Positions 20,269 to 32,400 of a stretch of 64,000 nt of DNA are shown here, piece by piece. Made by a program: the position numbers and the translations under genes. Numbering within the stretch: the stretch's first letter is position 1; every line of letters begins with the position of its first letter. The notes beneath the pieces are model-generated. The model worked only from the letters and a program-made list of their open reading frames with translations, was not told the origin of the DNA and did not search any database. The stretch is from Lingula anatina (Eukaryota > Brachiopoda > Lingulata > Lingulida > Lingulidae). Where the stretch lies: assembly GCF_001039355.2 (NCBI RefSeq), contig NW_019774003.1, positions 396,191 to 460,190 on the forward strand. The letters run 5' to 3'.

Positions 20269-23032
20269 TAGAATCGTGAAGATTTGTCGATTTTTGGTCC
20301 TTTTGATTTCATTTGTTTGTGTCTAAATTGGTTGGAAATTTTATCAATCGCCTTCACTGTGAAAGATTTCAATCTGTATTTTAGACTTTTATCTGTCTTA
20401 AAACACAACAACACAACACCAAAATTTAAACACCATTCAAATTTCAGTACATAGTTAAAAGTTATATTTATAATATGTGAACTGATTCGTGGTCAATAAC
20501 AATCACAAATATTGAAATCTAACTGAATTATAGCACCATAAATGTTATGGCAATTCCAGTGTTCACTTGTATCTGGTTGCAATCTTCACACGTACATTTT
20601 ATGAAACAAACAAGTAGGCCTTAATTTGGTTCCTGCAGACATTTGCTGTTATTAACAAATTTGGCACAAACTTTGAATTTTGCAGGTTTTGGAGTACCTT
20701 ACAGGAAATCGTTTTACTTTTTACTTTTCTAAATCATGAAGCAATGGCACTAGATAGAAGATACTACATCTCTCTACACTGTTCATGATCAGTATTGAGT
20801 AGAACGTGAAATCAGAGAGAGGGCAATGCACTTGGCTGACTTGTCAAATTTAGACATTCAGACTTTCAATCGTACACCACATCCTTCAAAAGACTGGTAT
20901 ATTTAGTGTTCGACTTGCGAAAAGAGTAAATTTTAGTACATCTTCTTGGATTTGAGAATCAGAATGGCTATCAGTTGACTCCAAAGCACCAAGTATGTCT
21001 TTTTTATCCTTAATTAAGCCATTTTGGTCTCTTACACTTGTTTCAAGGTCTTTCAGATGTTATGAAACATATTGTACTAATTAGACTACTTGACGCATGT
21101 AAGTCTTTGTGACAACTGTAGCCTACATGTATATTGATTTTGGAGGCTTAAAATACTTTGCACTCATATTTTACGAAACAGATAATATCAAAATGTATCT
21201 GCACTAGAAAATAATATAAACGGCGTATTGCTCATGTTAAAACAAAGATGTAATAATAGTTTCAAAATAGCGAATTATGCCCAATTTCAGAATGTTATCT
21301 GGCGGCCATCTTGGATTTTAGGGATAAAATGGCCACCGATGGCCTCCATAATGGTAAAAATGAGTATTTTGCTCATAATTTAGTCCAATATCGATGGTAC
21401 ATAACGAAAAATTGCATTTAGTTATACTTGAATACGGGTTATCAATATCCATGGTTTTGCAGCGTTCACACACATATATCTTGAGTAGTCACTTAAAACA
21501 CCCTCTTTGTCCCTTCAAATCACCTTCTATCACCAAAACCAGATCAAAATGACTTTTGCACACTCAAAATAGTAGGAATCGATATATATCATTTATATGT
21601 AGGTCAAACGCTTCAAAACTCAACATAAAATAGCAAAATTATGTCCACTTTCAAAATGGCGGATGGCGGCCATCTTGGATTTGAGGCACAAAATGGCCTC
21701 CAGTTGCTTCCATAACATCAAACATGGGTTCCTTGTCCGTAATTTAGTCAGTTTTGGTAATCTATACACGTTTTTATCGAAAATTGATCGAAATATGAAA
21801 TATTGTTTATTTTGGCACCTAATTTTCATAATCTATGCTCATTTATGCATCGATGGAGCGTGTCTCTCCGGATAAAAAAATTCTTTTGGTCCAAGGAACA
21901 TTGATGCCAAGTTAGACATTTGTATCCCTTAACAAGCCTACTATATGGGGAAATACAAAATTGAAAGACTTACATGCTTACTTTTTTATCCTGTCTCATT
22001 ATCTCTTCACTTTTTCTTTCTTATTTTCCATAAGTTTTATTCTTTCTCAGTCCAGAAATCAATGTTTTCAGATTTCTTGCCTCTTCCTTAGAACATTCTT
22101 GACTTTCTGGCTTAGATTTTTGAAACAGCTCAACGGAAATGTGTACTGCCCGATTAAACTGTGCTATGTATAGTTATTTGACCTGATTGAGCAAGCTGTA
22201 TGCAAACTGTTTATACCAAACTGACAGTTAAGATAAACATCTGGCTTGAAATGAATTTAGTCTATTGAAAGTTACAAGTTTATTTTAAACACAAGTCCGG
22301 CTTAAATTAATCTTAACTATGAGGTTTAAAATTTATATTTTATGCAGTTGTACATTATAATTAGATTTCAATCATTTGTCTAATTTCAATAATAATAAGA
22401 AGAAGAATAACAGCAACAATAGTAAATGTAATGTTTTCACAGCATTATTTAAAAATATAAATCTGTTCATTCAGTCCTTTTTTATAGCTTTGAGGATAAA
22501 TTAAAGCAGAAAACTAAAAATCATTTTGACAAACTCTTAATAAAAAAAATTATATATTTTTCTTTTAAGCCTAAAAATTGTAAGTAACTGATCGATAGAT
22601 AAGCACATGTGCTTCTCAGTTGTGAACAGAAACACTTTAATTAACTATTGGGTTGTTTATTGCAGTTATGTTACGCATAAAATGATGTGGTTGGGCCAAC
22701 GTATTACTGCCAACACCAACTACGTGCCAACACACCAACCATTCCTCTACGTTGGCCCAACGTATGCATGCAATCTGGGTAGTGGTTAGAAAAACATGCA
22801 CTTAAATGCGTCCCGGAATAATAAATTATATAATAAATAGATAAATTAATAAAATGAATAGAAAATTTAAATATTCAACGCCATTCATTTTTCATTGAGG
22901 ATTAAGAAATTATAAGATAGAATTATTCCAGTCTAAAAGACCCGCAAATCTCATATTTACCAAGAATGGCCTTATATTAATTAATATGGTTCACGGGATG
23001 CGTAGTTATTGACACACAGAAACTGATCCAGC
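20269..23032. other. Intergenic region between EndoU copies 3 and 4
   Basis: No coding exon supported. Homologous to the copy 2-3 interval, including repeated blocks near 21230-21360 and 21650-21720 with CATCTTGGATTTNAGG and ATGGCCNCC phrases, an intact empty site for the 11517-11722 element near 22090, and the upstream GTTGGGCCAACG motif near 22690. Confidence 0.7.
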
Positions 23033-23626
23033 ATGGGACCTTTGAGAAGACTTGTTTCTCTCATATTACTGTCGTTGATTATAAACGCAAGTGCTAACGA
23101 AGGTGAGGTTTATTAATTAACGGTTTGACTTTTTTATACGATTGTGCTAACCAATGTAAATGCTTTTAAGTCTTCGTTTTTATTTAATGTCTATGGTATT
23201 CCCGATGAAATGATTTTAAAAACAATTTTTACAAAAATTAAAAATATACTGCAAGTATCTCTCAACAAAAACACCTCTTAAATTCATGTGCAATGGCAAT
23301 TATTTTAGCGATACAACTATGTTATTGTACATTTGCAAAAAATAAACCTCGCATAAAATCAACGACCTGTAGACTTGCTCTGCTGCGCCGCAGGTTTGAA
23401 TTATAAATAAATATTGTTATTTTGAGACTGTAGTGGACTCTCGTTTCCATCCATGACATATTTTAGGGAATTGTATATGTTTGTTGGTTTCAGAGCTCTG
23501 TGACAGCCGCTGCGGTGCTTCACTAGACCGTGCCCGCTCCTGTCAGTGTAACAGTGCCTGTCAGAGATACGGTGACTGCTGTGAAGATTATGTGGACTGC
23601 TGCCTGGGTGGGTGCAATTGAACCGG

Positions 23627-23664
<38 letters not shown>

Positions 23665-26600
23665 NNNNNNCCCCCCCCCCCCCCCCCCCCATATTGAGGA
23701 TACCATGATGTTGCAGCGCGTCTTGCTTCATTGATGGGCGCATTGTCCTGCTCTAAAGAAGTGTTTGTGGCTGGATTTGCCTAAATATATGCGCCCCAAC
23801 AGGAATTCTTCTCTGTATCGTTCACTAATGAAACATCCCTTGAATGACGTACAGTGGTGATTTTTCATCATGTGAGACACCGACCCAGACAAACCTTCCG
23901 GCACCCTACACACGTGGGAGAACAAAATCGTCCTGAAACGCTTGCAATTGCTTTGGACCTCTCCGGACTCTTAACTGACCATCTGCAAACATCTGCTCTG
24001 TACATATTTTGCTACAATAAAATGCTTGGTTGCCGAGAAAATTAAGAAATAAAAAAGTGTTGCTTAACTTATTAGCATTAATCTATATTGAGAATGAGTG
24101 AATATGGGTCAATGCAATCATCAATTTATTTTTAACCTCCTTAACTCTCAAGATGAATTTGATTGAGGTGATATTGACAGGAAACGATAATAGGAGAATA
24201 GAAATTTGGGACAAGTGTAGTCAACAATACATACCTTTATGGGTGAGTTTGTTTGTTGTCTTTATTTGTATATTTTGCTCGTACATATACTTTAAAAATC
24301 AACGTCTGTCTAATTTTCATACGGTAGGCAATTGCAGTTAAAAGATTGTGCTTTTTTTAATGCAATACAATTAATTTCCTGCAATATGGTGGTTATGCTA
24401 AAACTCCGCCGCATAATATTAAAGTACCAGTACCAATATCCAAAACGGCTGGAGTATATTTATTTTTCACTAGGAACTTAAACGCTATCCGGGTATGCTT
24501 TTAACAGTAGATATGATAGATAGCGGCTTAAAGAACCTTGGGTCACATCCATGTTTTAGGGGATAACAATTGTCTGCATGAGGTTCATATATGTATTTCA
24601 CAACAAAAATTGTAAACAACTAATGAAAAAAAATTCCACTTTGCCACCAAAGCCTCGGTTATTGCAATTATCTGTATTCCTTACTTGCCATCAGACACTA
24701 TGGACCTTCATAGATGGCTATACCTCCGTAATGATCTCTTAAAGGACTATTACAAAAACCAAACTTTTTAGGAAATACGTGGACTTACTTTGAATGTTAG
24801 CAAGGATTCATGAACGATTGGTCAGTATTGGAAATTCGTCATTTACCTCAGAAAACCCTTTTTTGTTTCAAAAAGGAACAGTTGCTATCCTTTTAAACAG
24901 AATATATTGCGCCTAAATTTTCTTTGATGAAATTTGATTAAGAAGGTTTGATGTGTTTTTTTTTCAAGAAGGTTTTAATTTTGCTGGATACTTGGGCAAC
25001 GGCAGCCATATTCGTCCATGGAAATTTACCACAGATTCCATTTGAACACCAGACTGTTACTTTGGCAGAAGCTACCTAAATCCACCAAATCAGTGCAACA
25101 TCTGTATTTATACGAACAGAAGTTTTTAAAAATGACAATGGTATCAACCATGTTTATCCTTTTAAACTGTCAAAATGGACGAAACGTTAGAATGAACAAA
25201 GGAATTGAATACGTTATTGGAATGGTTACTACATTTAGATTGTAGGTTATCAGTAGAAATATTATTCTTCATTCCCATTTTCCTTTGCACTGTAGCATCA
25301 ACATACCCTGTCTACACCTGTGAAAAGGATACTTTTTGCTGGTCGATATGGCTGATTCGGTAGCCCAGGTTATCACATACATGTACACTTAGACCCCATT
25401 TCCAGAGATTAGATCGATCTACTTTAGATCGACCTAACTCCCTGGGGGTTCACGCTAAATAGCTGTCAGCCGAGGCGGACACCGAAAANTTTTGCTGGTC
25501 GATATGGCTGATTCGGTAGCCCAGGTTATCACATACATGTACACTTAGACCCCATTTCCAGAGATTAGATCGATCTACTTTAGATCGACCTAACTCCCTG
25601 GGGGTTCACGCTAAATAGCTGTCAGCCGAGCGGACACGAAACTTAATTACCCCCTTACAGCTTGTAGTAGGCGGGACGGACATTTAAGCCGGATTATCTG
25701 ACAGTAATCTAGTGAGACTCCCCGCAGGGATAGATCGATCTAAAAGCTCTGGGAATACAGCCATAGAAACTAATTATAAATGCTTAATTTCCCCCAATTC
25801 TGCGCAGAAACGCAGGGTCTGGAAAGGGGGCACAGAGGGCAAGTCACCCTCCTCCCGTTCTCCCTTTTCCCAGAAATATGTGCAGAGGCGGATACAGGAT
25901 TATTCGGGACCTGCTGAACGGTGCCATTTGGTACGGTTTAGAACTATGATTCAGCTAGTCAAAATTCTAATTACAAGAGGGGACCTGAAATCGAAGGGGG
26001 GTCAGGACCCTCTGACCTCCCCCTCCAAATCCGCCACTGAGATTCCCGGTGAAATGATTTTAAAGACAATTTAAAAAAAATTAAAAACCTACTCATTCAT
26101 GTGCAATCGCAATCATTTTTAGCGATACAACTATGTTATTGTACATTTGCGAGAATTAAACCCGTATTAAACAAGCTTAAGAATAGGGAAAAAAACTGCA
26201 GCGTAATGGTTCCGGTTTCCAAAATGTTAAAAGAAGATGAAAACAGCGACCTATAGACCTGCTCAGCTGCTCGGCAGGTAAAAATGAAAAAAAATAAATA
26301 AATAAATAAATGTTGTTATTTTGAGACTCTGTAGTGGACTCTTCTGTTTTCATTCACGACATATTTTAGGATTTTGTATGTTTTTTTGTTTCAGAGCGCT
26401 GTAACGGTCGCTGCGGTGCTCTGCTAGACCGTACCCGCTCCTGTCAGTGTAACGACGAATGCTGTGAAGACTATTTGGAGTGCTGCCTGTGTGGGTGCAA
26501 TATTGAGTGTAACAGGAATGGAAGTCCGCTTCCCATTACTTTGTACGGGTGACATTCCTCCTATAAACTAATCCCAATATTCCAGCTAACCCTAACCTGT

Positions 26601-28910
26601 ACTAATCATACGGGAGCCTGGACTTGCATTCATGTTACACCGGGAGTAAGGGGGGGATAGTTTTGGGTAGCACATCTTCTATGAGGTACAATGGGTGTAA
26701 TGGGGGTGAACGCATTTAGTAAAACATAGGAGGACTATTTGAAAATATATAATGTAAGTACAACGTGGTAATTTTGTCTGCTGAACGCAAAAAGGAATGC
26801 AATTTCGTCTTCTCCTGTTAATGGCGGGACCATTAAAATTCATACTTTTATCTAAAACTGCAATTGAATACAATGTTGTGACTGAATATGTAAACAAAGT
26901 AAAATATACAATGGGAAAAGAGGGAAACTGTCGAAAATCGTATCGTGAAGTTTATTTAGCGCCCATAATATACCTCTTTGCTTGAAATGTAGTCTATTAA
27001 TTGTTTCCCTTCAGACCGGCATTGTCCTGTCTTAATCACTGATGACGAGCTGTCACAACTTGCCGAGGAACTGTATGACGTAGACTCCAACAAAGCTGCT
27101 TCAAGTGACGTCATTCTGGAGGACCTCGGAGTACAGTAATTTCACTTACACATTATTTCTCATACACACATGCACACACACATACACTTGTAACGTTCTC
27201 TCTCTCTCTCTTTCTCTCTCTCTCTAACCCCCCTCTTTTTCTCTCTCCCTGTTGTTTTTTTAGACGAAAGTACAAACAAGAATGGACGAACTACTAAAAC
27301 ATTGCCATCTCTTTTTGACACAGGTTGTTCTACTATGTGAACGAGGCGTCGCTACTGCAGAAGCCATCTTACTCGCTGTTTTTTTCCCTTCTTGACAACT
27401 ACAACCCGTATACTGGTCAGTTAGAGACCCTCAGCAGTGAGGAGCTCTACGAGATTAACCAGTATCTGGATTATATTTTGACCACTCCCGTTATGGTGAC
27501 ACTGATAACTTTCCTGAAGCAAAAAGGTCAATACATACAGATATTTAGCGACAAAATACCAACGAATACGATCATTCTGCATTACAATCCCTGTAAAGCG
27601 TACGATACAAACTCCACTCTTCATCAAAACAATCACAGAACAACAGTCTCTTAAAAACTGCAAATGTAAAAATAAAACAAAAAAGCATTTGAACAGATCC
27701 CTATAAAGACCTATATTGGAAAAATGACATTTTCGTCTAAAAAAATCCTCTATTTAAGAACAAGTTTTTTCATATCAAAGGATACACTAGTTCCGATTCT
27801 GTGTTCCGTGATCTTCTCGATGAACTGTGGTTCCGGCTGTACCCGCGGTCATCCTCAGGCCCCGTGGACAGTAGCGGCTTCGAGCACGTGATGGTCGGGG
27901 AGTTAGAGCCCTCGTCGGTCACCGGGTTTCACAACTGGTTCCGGTTTTATCAGCTGGAGAAAGCGGGCAGCTTAACGTACACTGGATTCATTTTGTCAGT
28001 GGATACATCGGTAGGGTACTAAGCAGTAGGGATCCTTGTTCTTGTGTTGAAGGCCAGTTTATCCTTTTTGGGAAACCAAATGTTTTCACAATTTCGACAA
28101 CTTCTGCTCAATCGTCATATTTAGTTTACTACTGTACAAGAGGGCTTACTGTATTCAATAAAGGTTAATTGTGAATGTCTCGTTTTTTCGGACTGTTACC
28201 ACACAAGAATAAACCATATGGATGAGATGATTTTCGGTTGAAACATAACAAAACCCAAGGTGTGGTTAAATTAACATTTACTACTTCTCTTCTCCACTGC
28301 ATAACTTTTGTTAGTGTATAATGTGATATTTTGAAACAAGAGAGATAGATGGATCGCTGAGTGAACGAAAAAAGCATGAATAACAAATAACCGGGTATAA
28401 CGCCATCTGTTTGGTTTTTATTTTCCAGCCCCAAGTTCTCAAAGTCCGCATGGAGTGGTCCGGAAAGAGCAAGTCCCAGTCCAGTTTCTTTCTAGGGACC
28501 TCTCCTGAGTACGACATAGCTGTATACACTATGTGCGCGCTGGCCAGGACTAACAGCCGCTGTCCTATCATACTAGCCGTAAGTGGACCTCATGGACGAC
28601 AGATTTTCCCGAATCCCAGTGTATTAATTACTCAGTTATTTGTATGAAGCTTAATTTGATTATTTTGTCATTTCAATTGAAGTTTTTTAAATTTTATTTT
28701 CATTTACTTTTTTTATAAAGCAGCGGTTAGGGATGCAATATAAGATCTTTTCCATTGTTGGTCTCAGCAATTTAAAATTAACGGCAAGTCATTCCATGTA
28801 TTGTCCATGTATTTTTTTTTTCATTTCAGGGGAAGTCTGTACACATCCAAACCTATGACGTTGGACACAAATCAGGCCTCCAGATTGCCACCTCCTACCC
28901 TGCTATATAA
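23033..28910 (+). CDS. ENDOU: EndoU-family secreted endoribonuclease with one intact and one shortened SMB domain, tandem copy 4
   Basis: Exons in phase: 23033-23102 (signal peptide, MGPLRRLVS...), 23494-23607 (SMB 1, eight Cys), 26395-26490 (SMB 2, shortened), 27015-27135 (linker), 27324-27526, 27781-28010, 28429-28578 and 28830-28910; predicted 354 aa. SMB 2 has an in-frame 18-bp deletion removing SACQRY, including one cysteine, so its disulfide knot is likely disturbed. The EndoU part keeps FEH, VGEL, GFHNW and a GTSPEYDIAVY variant; several changes elsewhere (FRDLLDELWF, GFILSVDTS) mark it as the most diverged copy. The first intron is short and lacks the composite insertion. The donor after the first EndoU exon reads GTCAAT rather than GTAAAT. 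A gap of six N follows SMB 1. Confidence 0.83.
23629..23690. other. (GT)n run, six N and poly-C: assembly gap
   Basis: A GT microsatellite runs into N at 23665-23670 and then 20 C. Transposase-like sequence starts immediately after, as in copy 2. The gap separates SMB 1 from SMB 2 of copy 4. Confidence 0.95.
23691..24055 (-). mobile_element. Degenerate Tc1/mariner-like transposase fragment (copy 4 intron)
   Basis: Same fragment as at 4038-4380: on the minus strand it shows a YREEFLLGRIYLGK piece and the HVCRVPEGLSGSV frame-shadow of the VWGG block. The frame is broken. The left limit coincides with the gap. Confidence 0.7.
24555..24896. mobile_element. Diverged TTAA-type MITE, uninterrupted (copy 4)
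   Basis: Ends TTTAGGGGATAACAATTGTC and GAACAGTTGCTATCCTTTTAA are imperfect inverted repeats. Its uninterrupted GAACGATTGGTCAGTATTGG is the empty site that defines the nested insertion at 14818-15795. Confidence 0.6.
25334..25642. other. Near-identical direct duplication around a single N (probable assembly artefact)
   Basis: 25334-25488 and 25490-about 25642 are almost the same, starting TTTTGCTGGTCGATATGG, with the N at 25489 exactly between. The first copy ends with small insertions (GAGGCGGACACC against GAGCGGACAC), as expected at a low-quality contig end. The sequence after the second copy continues normally. Confidence 0.8.
25884..26038. mobile_element. hAT-like element, internally shortened (copy 4)
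   Basis: Left end AGAGGCGGATACAGGA and right end AAATCCGCCACT; compared with 6625-6836 and 16537-16778 it lacks the G/C homopolymer section. It is followed by GAGATTCC, a one-base variant of the GGGATTCC octamer. Confidence 0.6.
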
Positions 28911-29482
28911 TAGAATCGTGAAGATTTGTCGATTTTGGTCCTTTTGATTTCAACTGTTTGTGTCTAACTGTTTGTGGCTAGAAATTTTATCAATCTCCTT
29001 CACTGTGAAAGATTTCAATCTGTATTTTAGATTTTTGTGTTAAAACACAACAACACAACACCCAAAAATTAAATACCATTCAAACAGTACATAGTTATAT
29101 TTATAATATGTAAACTGATTCATGGTCAATAACAATGACAAATATTGAAATCTAACTGAATTATAGCACCATAAATGTTATGGCAATTCCGATTTTCACT
29201 AGTATCTGGTTGCAATCTTCACAAGTATACTTTATGAAACAGACTAAGTCCAAGTATATTTGGTTCCTGCAGACATTTGCTGCTATTAACAATTTTTGTA
29301 CAAAGTTTGAATATTGCAGTTTTTGGAGTAAATCATTTTACTCTTTACTTCTATAAATCATGAAACAATGGGACAAGATAGAAGATACTACATCTCTCTA
29401 CACTGTTCATGGTCAGTAAAATGTGAAATGAGAGAGAGAGGGCAATGCACTTGGCCGACTTGTCAAATTTAGACTTTCAATC
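28911..29482. other. Flank between EndoU copy 4 and the PTCD1-like gene
   Basis: This is the same 3' flank that follows every EndoU copy, but here it runs directly into the stop codon and last exon of the minus-strand PTCD1-like gene. EndoU copy 4 and that gene therefore converge with about 570 bp between stop codons. Confidence 0.75.
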
Positions 29483-32400
29483 TTACACCTCTTCCTTCAT
29501 TCTTTCCAGCTCACTAAGATATTCTTCTCTTTTCTTTTTCCTCTTTTCATGCTTCTCAGCCAGAATCTGAACTTGTTTCTCGTGTCCAAATCTTGACCAG
29601 GGGTGCTCAGGCTTCTGATACATGGTCCGTTTAAGCCATGGAGTCCACTCCTGTATGAAGGTTTTATAATGCTCGTACCACTGGTCATCACAAAATTTAG
29701 GCACTGGCTTGAACTTGGCCTGCTTTCCTGGGGGTAACTCCTGCAAGTGATTGAAATCAGAAGAGGTTGGTGGGTAGCCAGGGATTACACTTAATCACAG
29801 CTTACAGTTGTGTGGTAGATTTTGTTTTTTTGGTTTGACTGTTGACATCAATTCATAAAAAAAGAAGTGATACATATCAATTCACATGTGCCACATTCAA
29901 CTCACATTTACAATATACTTCTCAACCAAGCAGAAAACCTGACCTGAAAGTTTAATCCTCTAGCACTTACTTTTATTTTTATGATTCTCTTCGCTTTTGC
30001 AATAGAGTCCTCTATGTACATGATAAACTTATCATTTGGTTGTATGTCCAGGGACTCCATCTTTTTGAGGAGATCTAGTTTGTACAAGAAGTTGTCTCCA
30101 GATTGCTTTGCAAATATGGCAAAAATCACACTATTGGGATAAAAGGCTGCACTCTGAAAGTGAAAATTAAAGGAGAAAGTAATTTTATCCATCTGATAAG
30201 AGACAGACTTATTCTCAGTAACATGAATTTAAGGACTAGCAGAAATTTACACATAACAAGCGTTTGTAGACCTTGCAAACTATCTATATTTCAAATTATT
30301 TATCTTGCTAACTTAGAATATAACTTCATTAGGATGGTTTCTTTTACTATGAACATAAACTGTATTTTAATCAAAATTGAATTAAAAATTATGTTTAGGG
30401 AATTTAAAATTCCAAAAATGATCCATCAATTGAGCTTCTTATATAATTTCAACTCAAAAGACTCTTAAGAGGATTAACAGGGTAAGTGAAGAAAAAAAAT
30501 TACATTCATCCACGTTGGTCAAAGCACTTACATGATTCTGTAAACGGGTATATCGGTATGCAACAAAGACCTAGGTCCGTTTCATAAAAAGTATCACCAA
30601 CCAATCATTATTTCATACTTACATCCATTGTCTCTAAGAGCTGGTTGGCCAAGTGTCTGTTTGTACATCCCATTGCCAGGCAACCAAATGTGTTCATATT
30701 GGGAAATATACCTTTCTCAGACATCAGCACTAAAACTTCCTAAAAACAGAAAAGCAAAACTGTAAAGATTGTTACTTAATTTTGTCCAAAGAACAATAAG
30801 TCCTGAAGAAAGTTGTCAAAATATTAAGCAAACAAACTGGTGTTTATTCCACTTGTTAAGCTTACTTGTATTTATTTTTAAATCCTTACAAAACCTCATA
30901 TGCCAGCCTATCAACAATCCAATAATACAATTATGAGCAACTTATAAAGTGCTTTTTTGGATGCCAGCGTTGAACTACCACTAAAACATCACATGTAATT
31001 GTAGTAATATTCTAGCAGCAAATAAAAAGCTACTTTTAAAACAAAAATTGCAACCCGAGTACCTTTCTTCCAGATTCCCTACCTTGGCATCCTCATAATC
31101 TTGCCTCATGTTCCGCCTTCTGATCAGTCTACTATAAAAACCTACATCACCAACCACCCCGGTCTTGTCCATTTGCGCCAGCACCTCCACCTCCGCGTCT
31201 TTGTTCTGTTCCACGGAGTCCAGCAACTGGGTGAAAAACCTCACGTCTGGTTGTATTTGATGCATCGCCAGGATTTCCAGGATGCCTGCTGTTCCACCAA
31301 TCAGAGCCAGCCTGTCACTGGCAGTTGCTATGGGGCCTATGGAAACCACCTGATCAAGGGTGTTCACCTTGAGCAAATTTGGTACATGTGTCTCTTGAAC
31401 CTGAGAGGGCCCTTTTTCCACCAGGGACAGTCTATTCTTGGTTATACCTTCAATTTGTTCTGGTTTATTTTCTGGTAGGATGTCTAGTCCACTTTCTGTG
31501 GTGGTTAATTTTACAGGAAGATTCACTGATGAATTGACAGTCTCCGCCTTCATGCTATCTCCATTCTCCGTTTCACTGGATTCTTGTTTCTTTGCCTCTT
31601 TCTTCTTTTTCTTTTTCATTTCCCTCATTTTTCTCATTTCCATCCTCTTCATGGTTTGGAGTGTCTCCATCTCACCCTGCTTTTGAATCATGATCTGAGC
31701 TTTCCTTCCTGATTCCACCACAGCATTAGCATCCTGAACTCCACAGAGTCTGACAGCTTCCATTAGAAGGTTGAAGATATAGATATCTGGAGGAATCCTC
31801 ATCTGTAGCATGGTGTGGTACACCTAGATGGGAATAAAAATAGATAAAAAAAAAAATTGATTTCAACCATTACACTTAAGACTTACAAACAACTAGTCTG
31901 ACTGGCTGACTGACTGAATGGGTGATTTGCAGACGTAGGGAATATATAATATACAGTTAAAGAGCCAAAAAAGGAGAATAACATAACACAGTCTTGGGCA
32001 TGTTTGTAATCAAATCCTTAATCCTTTGTAGTTTAATCCTTCGAAAAAAGTTTTTTCCTACCTTGATTGCATGCTGGAACCCTGCAGTTTTGTCTGAAAT
32101 AGCAGCCATCAGAAGGAAACTGAAAACTTCAACGTCAATCTGGTGACCTGCCCATGAAAATATCCAAAGTTAATGATTGCCTTATAATAAATATGTAACA
32201 TACAACTAACCACTCATAAAGCATTATATAATTCTGATCATACCAAATTGATCCTTTTTGTCTATCTGTGAAAATGTGAGAAAAAGCTGACAAATGTGCA
32301 GACAACCTATATAAGTTTTAATAAACAAAAGAGAAAGAAATGCGTGCACACACACACATACACGCAACCCTGAAAACTTTTAGCTCAAACCAATTTACAG

